The notes under the pieces: model-generated
What the model saw: the letters and a program-made list of their open reading frames with translations, nothing else
Database searches by the model: none
Told to the model about the DNA's origin: nothing
Made by a program: the position numbers and the translations under genes
Shown here: piece by piece, positions 1 through 5,673 of the stretch
How positions within the stretch are numbered: position 1 is the first letter of the stretch
Layout of the letters: each line of letters begins with the position of its first letter
From: Planctomycetota bacterium
Lineage (GTDB): Bacteria > Planctomycetota > UBA1135 > GCA-002686595
Assembly: GCA_027623615.1 (NCBI GenBank)
Contig: JAQBVH010000134.1
Span: 1-7,621 of the forward strand
Reading direction: 5' to 3'
DNA: 7,621 nucleotides

Positions 1-632
1 GGGTGAGCTATCGAGAGGCGATCCCCGGCTCCGGCCGGGGGGCGGGTCGCGTGGACCGGGTCCTGGGAGGCAAGGAGGTGTTCGGGTCCGTCGACGTGGA
101 GCTCGAACCCGGAGACGAGGGCGTCGCAATCACCTGGGCCGTGGACGTCGTCGTGCCGCCCGAGATCAAGGGGCCCATCGAGGAGGCCCTGCGCGGCGAA
201 GCACTCTCAGGTCCGCGGTTCGGTTTCCCCCTGGTCTCGGCCCTGATCCGGGTGACGGCCCTGGAGCGGCATCGCGAGCGCGAATCCGAAGCCGCCTACG
301 CCCAGGCGGCCACCCTGGCGCTGCGCGAGGCCATGCGCGCCGCCCCGGCCTGCCTGCTCGAGCCGCAGATGCGCTTCGAGATCGAGTCCCCTGAGGAGTT
401 CGCGAGCGGGATCATCGCCGACCTGGGCTCCCGGAAGGCCGAGGTGGAGGAGGTGGTCTCGGAGGGGGAGGCGCGCAAGATGGTGGGGACCGTGCCCCTG
501 GCGCAGATGTTCGGCTACTCGACGGTCGTGCGGTCCCTCTCCCAGGGGCGAGCCGGCTGGTCGATGACCCCGGCAGGCTTCACCGAGGTGTCGGAACACG
601 AGCTCGAGGCGCGGGGACTGACCTGGTCGTGA
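1..632 (+). CDS. fusA: Elongation factor G, C-terminal part (domains IV-V), EF-G2-like; 5' end outside the window
   Basis: This is the C-terminal ~210 residues of an EF-G-family translational GTPase; the G domain and domains II-III lie upstream of the window. The first visible residues (VSYREAI) match the start of domain IV, so the GTG at position 3 is an internal Val codon, not a start. Domain V is clear: LLEP at about residues 116-119, then a SPEEF...DLGSR stretch, then PLAQMFGYST near residues 165-174 and RSLSQGRA. Two domain IV features are unusual. The usual (S/T)GGRGQ(Y/F)G segment is replaced by DRVLGGKEVFG, and the tip loop HDVDSS is replaced by ERHRERES, though a His (visible residue 90) still aligns with the E. 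coli tip His. The divergent segment and the GLTWS end resemble my recollection of human GFM2 (mtEFG2), a ribosome-recycling EF-G. Family membership is secure; the EF-G2 subtype is inferred. Ends 259 nt before rpsJ. Confidence 0.93.
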   Translation, partial: VSYREAIPGSGRGAGRVDRVLGGKEVFGSVDVELEPGDEGVAITWAVDVVVPPEIKGPIEEALRGEALSGPRFGFPLVSALIRVTALERHRERESEAAYAQAATLALREAMRAAPACLLEPQMRFEIESPEEFASGIIADLGSRKAEVEEVVSEGEARKMVGTVPLAQMFGYSTVVRSLSQGRAGWSMTPAGFTEVSEHELEARGLTWS

Positions 633-652
633 GGTGGCTGGGGGCCCCCCCG

Positions 653-669
653 GGAGAGGCTCTCCTTTT
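653..669 (+). terminator. Possible weak intrinsic terminator after the EF-G gene
   Basis: GGAGA (653-657) and TCTCC (661-665) form a 5-bp stem with a 3-nt loop, followed by TTTT at 666-669. It lies 20 nt after the EF-G stop, and a G5C7 run (640-651) directly precedes it. The stem is short and the U-tract is only four long, so termination would be weak at best. Its position between the EF-G stop and a separate promoter fits a transcription-unit boundary. Confidence 0.35.
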
Positions 670-692
670 CGTCGCCTTTGTGACCCCCCCGG

Positions 693-721
693 TTGACCCT
701 CCCGGAGCGAGCCGCTATCGT
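693..721 (+). promoter_or_regulatory. Sigma70-type promoter for the rpsJ ribosomal-protein operon
   Basis: A -35 box TTGACC (693-698; 5 of 6 to TTGACA) and a -10 box TATCGT (716-721; 4 of 6 to TATAAT, keeping the key T-A-T...T positions) are separated by exactly 17 nt. Transcription would start near position 728 and give a leader of about 165 nt ahead of rpsJ. It is the best promoter match I found in the window and lies in the one long intergenic region before the operon. The surrounding DNA is very GC-rich, which makes a chance match less likely. No experimental start is known to me. Confidence 0.6.
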
Positions 722-727
722 GCTCGG

Positions 728-891
728 CCCTTCGCCGCGCGGAGGCATGTCAGGGCCCCCAGGACCCCGTTTTCGACCCACCAAGCGGGAAGAGGATGGT
801 GCCACGGGGGACCTTTGGTCCGCAGCGGATGCAGGCACCCCCCCCCCGTCACCGGCCGATCCGCCAGCCCCTACCGACCGCCCGTTTTCGC
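728..891 (+). promoter_or_regulatory. 5' leader of the rpsJ operon, C-rich, without an SD sequence for rpsJ
   Basis: Between the inferred transcription start and the rpsJ ATG lies a leader of about 165 nt. It contains a run of ten C (838-847) and an inverted repeat GCGGAT (825-830) / ATCCGC (859-864) that encloses the C-run. A GGAGG at 741-745 sits only 1 nt before an ATG at 747, too close for ordinary initiation. That ATG opens a 51-codon frame ending at TAA 900-902, just inside rpsJ. The 25 nt before the rpsJ ATG is pyrimidine-rich, with no GGAGG-like element. In gamma-proteobacteria the S10 leader binds L4 for feedback control; nothing here resembles that specific structure to my eye, so regulation by this leader is inferred. 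Confidence 0.4.
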
Positions 892-1197
892 ATGAGCGAT
901 AAGATCCAGATCCGCATGGAAGCCTACGACCACGAGGCCCTCGATCAGTCGAGCGCCGAGATCGTGGAAACGGCTCGTCGGACGGGCGCACGCGTGGCCG
1001 GGCCGATCCCGCTGCCGACTCGCATCGAGAAGTACACCGTTCTGCGGTCACCTTTCATCGACAAGAAGTCGCGCGAACAGTTCGAGATCAGGACCCACAA
1101 GCGCCTGATCTACATCTCGGAACCGACGCCCCAGACCGTCGACTCCCTCTCTTCCCTCAACATGCCCGCCGGGGTCGACATCCGCATCAAGGCATAG
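892..1197 (+). CDS. rpsJ: 30S ribosomal protein S10
   Basis: S10 sits in the 30S head and in many bacteria also acts in transcription, pairing with NusB in antitermination and contacting NusG. The 101-residue product (E. coli: 103) shows the family signature throughout: [12 protein letters not shown] near residues 22-33, GPIPLPTR 37-44, and [13 protein letters not shown] 60-72. I chose ATG 892 because the protein then begins [14 protein letters not shown], in register with other S10 proteins. The same frame is open back to ATG 796, but the extra 32 residues are low-complexity and have no family counterpart. No SD precedes ATG 892, unlike most downstream genes. One small oddity is LIYISEP where LxDIxEP is usual. 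It is separated from rplC by an unusually long 172-nt gap. Confidence 0.97.
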   Translation: MSDKIQIRMEAYDHEALDQSSAEIVETARRTGARVAGPIPLPTRIEKYTVLRSPFIDKKSREQFEIRTHKRLIYISEPTPQTVDSLSSLNMPAGVDIRIKA

Positions 1198-1369
1198 TGC
1201 CGAGAGCACCGGCTGCCCGCGCGCCGGTGTTGGACGTCTCCGACGATCGCTCTCTGTTGGCCGCGCTGTTCGCGTGGTCCCGTCCGTTCGCACCGCGTGG
1301 CCCCGCGTCGCGACCCATTGGGGTTGTTCGGGGTCGAACCGGTACCTCCCTCCTACATTCTCAAGGGTC
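1198..1369 (+). promoter_or_regulatory. Hairpin-rich 172-nt gap between rpsJ and rplC
   Basis: All other gaps between genes in this operon are under 30 nt, so this one stands out. CACCGGC (1207-1213) pairs with GCCGGTG (1223-1229) as a 7-bp stem with a 9-nt loop, extendable by a G-U and an A-U pair. It starts 10 nt after the rpsJ stop and has no T-tract. Further on, CGACCC (1311-1316) can pair with GGGTCG (1331-1336), or GTTCG (1326-1330) can pair with CGAAC (1335-1339) around a GGGT loop. The last two exclude each other. No -35/-10 pair with good spacing was found; TACATT at 1354-1359 is a lone -10-like hexamer. It may hold a regulatory RNA element or an internal promoter, but this is unproven. 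Confidence 0.35.
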
Positions 1370-2008
1370 ATGACGCTGATTCTAGGGCGCAAAAAAGGCA
1401 TGACGCAGCTGTTCTCCGAGGACGGCACCGCCACGGGTTGCACCGTGGTGGAAGCAGGCCCGTGCGTCGTCATGCAGGTCCGTACACAGGATTGCGACGG
1501 CTACGACGCGATCCAGTGGGGCTTCGAGGACGTCCCCGACAAGCGCTGTCGCAAACCGCAGCGCGAGGCGGCCAAGCAGGCTGGTCAAGCTCCCAAGCGC
1601 GTGCTGCGTGAGGAACGCCTGGCTGCACCCGCCGGTCAGGCCGTCGGCGACACGCTGACCGCCACCGCCTTCGAAGTGGGGGACCTCGTCGACGTCACGG
1701 GAACGACCAAGGGGCGCGGCTTCGCCGGCACGATCAAGCGCCACGGCTTCAGTCGCGGCCCGAAGACCCACGGCTCGATGAACTATCGTCGCCCGGGCTC
1801 GATCGGCTGCTCGGCCTACCCCAGCCGCGTGATCAAGGGCATGCGCATGTCCGGTCACTACGGAGCCAAGCGTCATACGACCAAGAACCTCGAGGTCGTC
1901 CGCGTCGACGCCGACCGCGGCCTCCTGTTCATCCGGGGGTCCGTACCCGGCCACAACGGTGGCTTGGTCCAGGTCCAGACCGCCAAGACCGGCGTGAAGA
2001 AGGGCTGA
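1370..2008 (+). CDS. rplC: 50S ribosomal protein L3
   Basis: L3 is an early-assembly 50S protein that binds 23S rRNA domain VI and sends a long loop toward the peptidyl-transferase centre. The 212-residue product (E. coli: 209) starts [15 protein letters not shown], the standard L3 opening, which fixes ATG 1370 over the longer open frame from 1274. The core signature is present: [19 protein letters not shown] (109-127), GPKTHGS (130-136), RRPGSIG (140-146) and [22 protein letters not shown] (173-194). In the loop, CSAYPSRV replaces the E. coli segment carrying the PrmB-methylated Gln, so that modification site is absent, as in many bacteria. Only a weak AAGGG, 2 nt from the ATG, could serve as SD. 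rplD follows after 5 nt. Confidence 0.98.
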   Translation: MTLILGRKKGMTQLFSEDGTATGCTVVEAGPCVVMQVRTQDCDGYDAIQWGFEDVPDKRCRKPQREAAKQAGQAPKRVLREERLAAPAGQAVGDTLTATAFEVGDLVDVTGTTKGRGFAGTIKRHGFSRGPKTHGSMNYRRPGSIGCSAYPSRVIKGMRMSGHYGAKRHTTKNLEVVRVDADRGLLFIRGSVPGHNGGLVQVQTAKTGVKKG

Positions 2009-2013
2009 TCCCG

Positions 2014-2646
2014 ATGCAAGTAAAGAGCTACAAGGCTGGCAGCGTCGGCCAGGTCGACTTCGACGAGGTGCCCTTCGGCGGCAAGGTCCTCTACCGCACC
2101 CTCAAGGATGCGGTGGTGATGCACCAGGCCAACCAGCGCCAGGGCACCGCCAAGACCAGGGGGCGCTCCGAGGTCAAGGGCACGAACAAGAAGCCCTACC
2201 GTCAGAAGCACACCGGACGCGCCCGCGCCGGCGACCGCAAGTCGCCCATCTGGCGCGGTGGTGGCACGGTCTTCGGGCCCCATCCCCGCGACTTCAGCTA
2301 TCACATGCCCGCCAAGGCGCGCCGGGTCGCCCTGCGCTCTGCCCTGGCAGGCAAGTTGGCTGACGAGGAGGTCGTGATCGCCGACCTCGGTGAGTTCGCG
2401 GCCCCCTCCTCCAAGTCGGCCCGCAAGATCCTGGCTGACCTGGGCGCTCCGAACCGCGCGTGCGTCGTGATCGCCGAGCGCAACGAGGGCCTCTACAAGT
2501 CCTTCCGCAACTTCCCACGTGTCCACGTGCGCACCGCCTCCGAGCTCTGCACCTACGACGTGGTCAACGGTGGCCTGATCATCGCGGAGCGCGAGGCCAT
2601 GGACCAGCTCGTTGCTCGGGTCGGAACTACCGGAGGTGCTGCGTGA
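2014..2646 (+). CDS. rplD: 50S ribosomal protein L4
   Basis: L4 binds 23S rRNA domain I and pushes a long loop into the peptide exit tunnel, where it forms the constriction with L22. In gamma-proteobacteria it also represses its own operon. The 210-residue protein has the globular N-terminus, then the tunnel loop (about residues 45-92) with [21 protein letters not shown] and [15 protein letters not shown], then the Rossmann-like half ([10 protein letters not shown]... [16 protein letters not shown]) typical of bacterial L4. Within the loop, Lys65 and Gly68 match the E. coli positions linked to macrolide sensitivity (K63, G66), while His66 replaces the usual Gly of KGTGRAR. A GGG lies 9 nt upstream of ATG 2014, inside the rplC end. 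The stop overlaps the rplW GTG by 4 nt. Confidence 0.98.
   Translation: MQVKSYKAGSVGQVDFDEVPFGGKVLYRTLKDAVVMHQANQRQGTAKTRGRSEVKGTNKKPYRQKHTGRARAGDRKSPIWRGGGTVFGPHPRDFSYHMPAKARRVALRSALAGKLADEEVVIADLGEFAAPSSKSARKILADLGAPNRACVVIAERNEGLYKSFRNFPRVHVRTASELCTYDVVNGGLIIAEREAMDQLVARVGTTGGAA
2632..2636 (+). promoter_or_regulatory. SD sequence fixing the GTG start of rplW
   Basis: GGAGG lies within the last codons of rplD, 6 nt before GTG 2643. This ideal spacing favours GTG 2643 over the downstream ATG 2661, which would leave the SD 24 nt away. Confidence 0.75.
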
Positions 2647-2933
2647 GCTCCATCGATCGCATGTACCTCCTGGTGGCCCGCCCGGTCATCACCGAGAAGG
2701 GCAGCACCGACCAGGCTGACCGCAACGCCTACCACTTCCGCGTCCCCGTCGACGCGAACAAGGTCGAGATCCGTCAGGCAGTCGAGCGCGTGTTCGAGGT
2801 CAAGGTCTCATCGGTCAACACCCTCAAGGTGATGGGCAAGGCCCGCCGTCGCGGCTGGGTCGCAGGCCAACGTCCGGACTGGAAGAAGGCCATGGTCACC
2901 CTCGCCGAGGGGAGCACCATCGACGTCCTCTAG
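2643..2933 (+). CDS. rplW: 50S ribosomal protein L23
   Basis: L23 lies beside the tunnel exit and is the docking point for trigger factor and signal recognition particle. The 96-residue product (E. coli: 100) has the family core: RPVITEKGS (13-21), FEVKVSSVNTLKVMGK (51-66), RRRGWVAGQRPDWKKAMVTLAEG (68-90). Glu18 matches the E. coli Glu that contacts trigger factor. GTG 2643 is chosen because it has a well-placed GGAGG and overlaps the rplD stop (GTGA, 4 nt), the usual sign of translational coupling; ATG 2661 would trim six residues. rplB follows after 18 nt. Confidence 0.96.
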   Translation: MSSIDRMYLLVARPVITEKGSTDQADRNAYHFRVPVDANKVEIRQAVERVFEVKVSSVNTLKVMGKARRRGWVAGQRPDWKKAMVTLAEGSTIDVL

Positions 2934-2951
2934 GGCGCCACGAGACCAATC

Positions 2952-3785
2952 ATGGGCATTCGCAAGTACAAGCCGACCTCTCCCGGGCGCCGTCATGGCA
3001 GTGTTCTCGACTTCTCCGAGATCACGTGCACGACGCCCGAGAAGTCCCTTCTGCGCCCCCTCAAGAAGACGGGCGGCCGCAACAACATTGGTCGGATCAC
3101 CTGCCGCCATCGCGGTGGTGGTCACAAGCGCAAGTACCGGGTCATCGACTTCAAGCGGGACAAGGAGGGCGTGCCGGCCAAGGTCCACTCGATCCAGTAC
3201 GACCCCAACCGGACCTGCTTCATTGCGCTCCTGCACTATGCGGACGGCGAGAAGCGGTACATCCTGGCGCCGATCGGCATCGAGGTGGGTCAGACGATCA
3301 CCTCCGGTAGCGGCTCCGAGCCGAACCCGGGCAACGCGATGGCCCTCGAGGACATTCCCGTCGGCGTCCAGATCCACAACATCGAGTTGAAGATCGGGCG
3401 CGGTGGGCAGCTCTGCCGCTCCGCGGGAACCGCAGCCCAGCTGCAGGCGCGCGAAGGCAACTACGCGGTTGTCCTGCTGCCCTCGGGCGAGCTGCGCCGT
3501 ATCCACGTGCGTTGCAAGGCCACGCTCGGTCGCGTCGGGAACACCGACCACCAGAACGTGAAGCTTGGCAAGGCGGGACGCAAGCGGCACCTCGGCCGTC
3601 GTCCCCACGTCCGCGGTACCGCCATGAACCCCGTCGATCACCCCATGGGTGGCGGGGAAGGGCGGACCGCGGGTGGGCGTCACCCCTGCTCGCCGACCGC
3701 GGTGCTCTCCAAGGGCGGCCGCACGCGTAGCAGGAGCAACCCGACCGACAAGTTCATCATCCGTCGTCGCAAGAAGCGGAAGTAG
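2952..3785 (+). CDS. rplB: 50S ribosomal protein L2
   Basis: L2 is a primary 23S rRNA binder required for subunit association and peptidyl-transferase assembly. The 277-residue protein (E. coli: 273) has the N-terminal KPTSPGRRH (7-15), [10 protein letters not shown] and HRGGGHK (53-59), the OB-fold region with FKRDKEG and YDPNR, the SH3-like region with ARSAGT-type [14 protein letters not shown], and the C-terminal [14 protein letters not shown] (225-238) and [12 protein letters not shown]. His230 aligns with the near-invariant catalytic-region His (E. coli His229 without Met). The second His of the usual HPHGGGEG is Met232 here, a change I believe occurs in several phyla. No convincing SD precedes ATG 2952. 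A GGAGG overlapping its TAG stop serves rpsS. Confidence 0.99.
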   Translation: MGIRKYKPTSPGRRHGSVLDFSEITCTTPEKSLLRPLKKTGGRNNIGRITCRHRGGGHKRKYRVIDFKRDKEGVPAKVHSIQYDPNRTCFIALLHYADGEKRYILAPIGIEVGQTITSGSGSEPNPGNAMALEDIPVGVQIHNIELKIGRGGQLCRSAGTAAQLQAREGNYAVVLLPSGELRRIHVRCKATLGRVGNTDHQNVKLGKAGRKRHLGRRPHVRGTAMNPVDHPMGGGEGRTAGGRHPCSPTAVLSKGGRTRSRSNPTDKFIIRRRKKRK

Positions 3786-3793
3786 GAGGTCCC

Positions 3794-4075
3794 ATGAGCC
3801 GAAGCATGAAAAAGGGGCCCTACGTCGACCCCAAACTTGCCCACAAGATCGACGTCCAGAACCAATCGGGTGCCCGGGAGCCGGTCAAGACCTGGGCCCG
3901 CGCCTGCACGATCACGCCCGACTTCATCGGACACACGTTCCTGGTGCACAACGGCAACCGGCACCTGAAGGTCTATGTGACCGAGGACATGGTTGGCCAC
4001 AAGCTCGGTGAATTCTCGCCGTCGCGCCAGTTCCGTGGACACACCAACAAGAAGGAAGGCATGAAGTCCCGCTAG
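3794..4075 (+). CDS. rpsS: 30S ribosomal protein S19
   Basis: S19 sits in the 30S head next to S13 and near the A-site tRNA. The 93-residue product is full length (E. coli: 92) and strongly conserved: [11 protein letters not shown] (2-12), [23 protein letters not shown] (32-54), [24 protein letters not shown] (60-83). GGAGG at 3785-3789 shares its first G with the rplB stop codon and lies 4 nt before ATG 3794, so initiation is probably coupled to rplB termination. rplV follows after 23 nt with no obvious SD. Confidence 0.98.
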   Translation: MSRSMKKGPYVDPKLAHKIDVQNQSGAREPVKTWARACTITPDFIGHTFLVHNGNRHLKVYVTEDMVGHKLGEFSPSRQFRGHTNKKEGMKSR

Positions 4076-4098
4076 GGGCTCACTGACCGCCATCTGCC

Positions 4099-4485
4099 AT
4101 GGACGCCACCATCAAGACCTTCCGGGCCAAGCACCGCTACGCACGCATCACCGCGCGCAAGGCGCGCCTGATCGCGGACATGATCCGCGGGCACTCGGCC
4201 AACGAAGCGCTCGAGTATGTGGAGTTCGCTCCTCAGCGCGCCGCCGCCTTCTTCAAGAAGGTCGTGCAGTCCGCGATTGCGAACGCCGCACAGGACCCGG
4301 ACGTGAATCTCAACCGCCTCGTGATCGTCGACTGCCGCGCAGACGAGGGCCCGATGCTCCAGAACCGGCTGCGCTGGCGTCCGGGCCCGCAAGGGCGCGC
4401 CATGCCCTACGCCAAGAAGACCAGTCACCTGACCGTGGTCGTCGCCGACCCGTCTGTTCTCGAGACCGAAGAGGGTCAGGAGTAG
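4099..4485 (+). CDS. rplV: 50S ribosomal protein L22
   Basis: L22 contacts all 23S domains, and its long beta-hairpin lines the exit tunnel opposite L4. The 128-residue product (E. coli: 110) has the usual globular part: RYARITARKARLIADMIRG (13-31), ALEYVEFAPQRAA, KKVVQSAIANA (53-63), followed by ADEGP (81-85) and KKTSHLTVVVAD (106-117). Two differences are visible. The hairpin between DEGP and the K(K/R)TSH motif is 20 residues (MLQNRLRW...PYA) against 17 in E. coli, and there are about 11 extra acidic residues at the C-terminus (PSVLETEEGQE). The N-terminus is also a few residues longer. ATG 4099 gives the best match to the family start. rpsC starts 5 nt after the stop. Confidence 0.97.
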   Translation: MDATIKTFRAKHRYARITARKARLIADMIRGHSANEALEYVEFAPQRAAAFFKKVVQSAIANAAQDPDVNLNRLVIVDCRADEGPMLQNRLRWRPGPQGRAMPYAKKTSHLTVVVADPSVLETEEGQE

Positions 4486-4490
4486 TCCAT

Positions 4491-5228
4491 ATGGGACAAA
4501 AGATTCATCCGACCGGCTTTCGCATCGGGACCATCGAGCCCTGGTCGTCGCGCTGGCATGGCGGCAAGCGCAACTTCAAGGCGCTGCTGCTCCAGGACAA
4601 GACGATTCGCGACCACATCCGCAAGGAGTACGGTTCGGCCGGCATCCCGCGCATCGAGATCGAGCGCACCGGGGAAGCCGTCAACGTGATCATCTTCACC
4701 GCTCGCCCCGGCGTCCTCGTCGGCCGCAAGGGCGTGCGCATCGACCAGCTCAAGGCTGAGCTGCAGAAGATCGCTGGGATGACCGTGCACCTCACCATCC
4801 ACGAGGTGAAGCGCCCCGAGCTCTCCGCACCGCTCGTCGCCGAGGTGATCGCCGACGCCCTGAAGCGCCGCATGGCGTTCCGCCGGGCGATGAAGAAGGC
4901 GATCATGACGACGATGCAGGCGGGTGCAAAAGGCATCAAGGTTGAGATCAACGGCCGCTTGGGCGGCGCTGACATGGCGCGGACTGCCAAGGAGCGCGAG
5001 GGCCGCGTGCCCTTGTCGACCCTGCAAGCCAACGTCGAGTACGGCCTGGCCGAAGGGCGCACGACCTTCGGGATCATCGGCGTGAAGGTCTGGATCTACA
5101 AAGGTGACATCGAGCGCGGCGAGAAGGTGAACTACCGCGCCGCTGCGGGTGGCGGAAGCCGACTAGAGCGCGGCGGTCCCCGCCGCCGTGGTGGTGGCGG
5201 TGGTCCCCGCCGAGGAGGTGATAGGTAA
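4491..5228 (+). CDS. rpsC: 30S ribosomal protein S3 with an Arg/Gly-rich C-terminal tail
   Basis: S3 forms part of the mRNA entry pore and, with S4 and S5, unwinds mRNA. The 245-residue protein (E. coli: 233) starts [13 protein letters not shown], as all S3 do. The type-II KH domain has its GxxG loop at 78-81 (GRKG), and RRAMKKA at 131-137 carries the Arg/Lys residues of the helicase surface. The C-terminal domain shows [21 protein letters not shown] (145-165), [10 protein letters not shown] and [13 protein letters not shown] (194-206). After residue 216 the tail becomes a low-complexity run of Gly and Arg, unlike the Lys/Gln-rich E. coli tail. AGGAG 8 nt before ATG 4491 is a good SD. The TAA shares its last A with the rplP ATG. 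Confidence 0.98.
   Translation: MGQKIHPTGFRIGTIEPWSSRWHGGKRNFKALLLQDKTIRDHIRKEYGSAGIPRIEIERTGEAVNVIIFTARPGVLVGRKGVRIDQLKAELQKIAGMTVHLTIHEVKRPELSAPLVAEVIADALKRRMAFRRAMKKAIMTTMQAGAKGIKVEINGRLGGADMARTAKEREGRVPLSTLQANVEYGLAEGRTTFGIIGVKVWIYKGDIERGEKVNYRAAAGGGSRLERGGPRRRGGGGGPRRGGDR
5213..5222 (+). promoter_or_regulatory. Full-length SD for rplP inside the rpsC tail
   Basis: AGGAGGTGAT is a perfect complement to the usual 16S rRNA 3' end (ATCACCTCCT). It is encoded by the last Arg-Gly-Gly-Asp codons of S3, and its GGAGG core is 9 nt before ATG 5228. With the TAATG stop-start overlap, this indicates tight coupling of L16 to S3 translation. Confidence 0.8.
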
Positions 5229-5647
5229 TGGCTTACATGCCCAAACGGATCCTCCACCGGAAGGTGCAGCGGGGTCGCATCAAGGGGTTCGCCAATCGGG
5301 GCAACCGGGTCAGCTTTGGCGACTTCGGGCTACAGGCCCTCGACGCCGCCTGGCTCACTGGCCGCCAGCTCGAGGCCGCGCGTGTCGCGGCCAACCGGGC
5401 GACCCAAGGCGCAGCCAAGATCTGGATCCGTGTCTTCCCCGACAAGCCCGTGTCCGCCAAGCCCGCCGAGACTCGGATGGGTAAGGGCAAGGGCGACATC
5501 GACCGTTGGTGCGCCGTGGTCAAGCCCGGCACCATCCTCTTCGAGCTCGGCAACGTCACCGAAGAGGTTGCCAAGCTCGCCTTCAAGCGCGTCGCGCACA
5601 AGATGCCTATCAAGGTCCGGATGGTCCGGAGGCTTCCGACCAACTGA
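5228..5647 (+). CDS. rplP: 50S ribosomal protein L16
   Basis: L16 contacts A-site tRNA and joins late in 50S assembly near the central protuberance. The 139-residue product (E. coli: 136) shows [13 protein letters not shown] (5-17), [11 protein letters not shown] (28-38), [13 protein letters not shown] (46-58), [26 protein letters not shown] (64-89) and FELGNV. Arg83 aligns with E. coli Arg81, the residue hydroxylated by RoxA/YcfD; whether it is modified here cannot be told. ATG 5228 is preferred to ATG 5237 (Met4) because of the SD and the 1-nt overlap with rpsC, although MPKR would also be a family-like start. The stop codon opens a nested hairpin region before rpmC. Confidence 0.98.
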   Translation: MAYMPKRILHRKVQRGRIKGFANRGNRVSFGDFGLQALDAAWLTGRQLEAARVAANRATQGAAKIWIRVFPDKPVSAKPAETRMGKGKGDIDRWCAVVKPGTILFELGNVTEEVAKLAFKRVAHKMPIKVRMVRRLPTN

Positions 5648-5671
5648 GGCTTGGCCTCCAAGGAAACCTTG
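5646..5671 (+). promoter_or_regulatory. Back-to-back 13-nt hairpins between rplP and rpmC, covering the rpmC SD
   Basis: Hairpin A is GAGGC-TTG-GCCTC (5646-5658) and hairpin C is CAAGG-AAA-CCTTG (5659-5671). Both have perfect 5-bp stems with 3-nt loops and directly abut. A third perfect 5-bp hairpin, B, CTTGG-CCT-CCAAG (5650-5662), overlaps both and excludes them. A begins inside the rplP TGA stop; C ends 2 nt before the rpmC ATG and pairs most of the only SD candidate, AAGGA (5660-5664). The likely role is coupling rpmC initiation to a ribosome finishing rplP. The pairing is directly visible; the function is inferred. Confidence 0.5.
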
Positions 5672-5673
5672 CG

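Noticed and set aside
3..5. GTG at position 3 as the start of a separate 209-residue protein
   Set aside because: The residues match the inside of EF-G domain IV, so the gene continues upstream of the window.
796..891. 32-residue N-terminal extension of S10 from ATG 796
   Set aside because: The added sequence is Pro/Arg-rich and unlike any S10; GAGG directly abuts the ATG with no spacing; ATG 892 gives the family start.
1205..1231. Hairpin after rpsJ as an intrinsic terminator
   Set aside because: Stem is good but no T-run follows, and terminating here would cut off the rest of the ribosomal operon; kept only as a possible regulatory hairpin.
1326..1350. tRNA T-arm-like GGTTCGACCCC on the - strand
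   Set aside because: The flanking bases do not form a proper 5-bp T-stem, and no acceptor, D-arm or anticodon arm surrounds it.
1354..1359. TACATT as the -10 box of an internal promoter before rplC
   Set aside because: No -35-like hexamer at 16-18 nt spacing; the nearest TTGTTC is 24 nt away.
1274..1369. 32-residue N-terminal extension of L3 from GTG 1274
   Set aside because: L3 proteins begin at the MxxILGRKxGMTQ segment; the upstream part has no family match.
3616..3660. Loss of a key residue in L2 (HPM instead of HPH)
   Set aside because: The critical His (His230) is retained; the Met change is, to my knowledge, a natural variant in several phyla and not evidence of damage.
2808..3683. 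291-codon open frame on the - strand across rplW/rplB
   Set aside because: It is antisense to strongly conserved L2 and L23, has no recognisable domain, and long antisense frames are expected in GC-rich genes.
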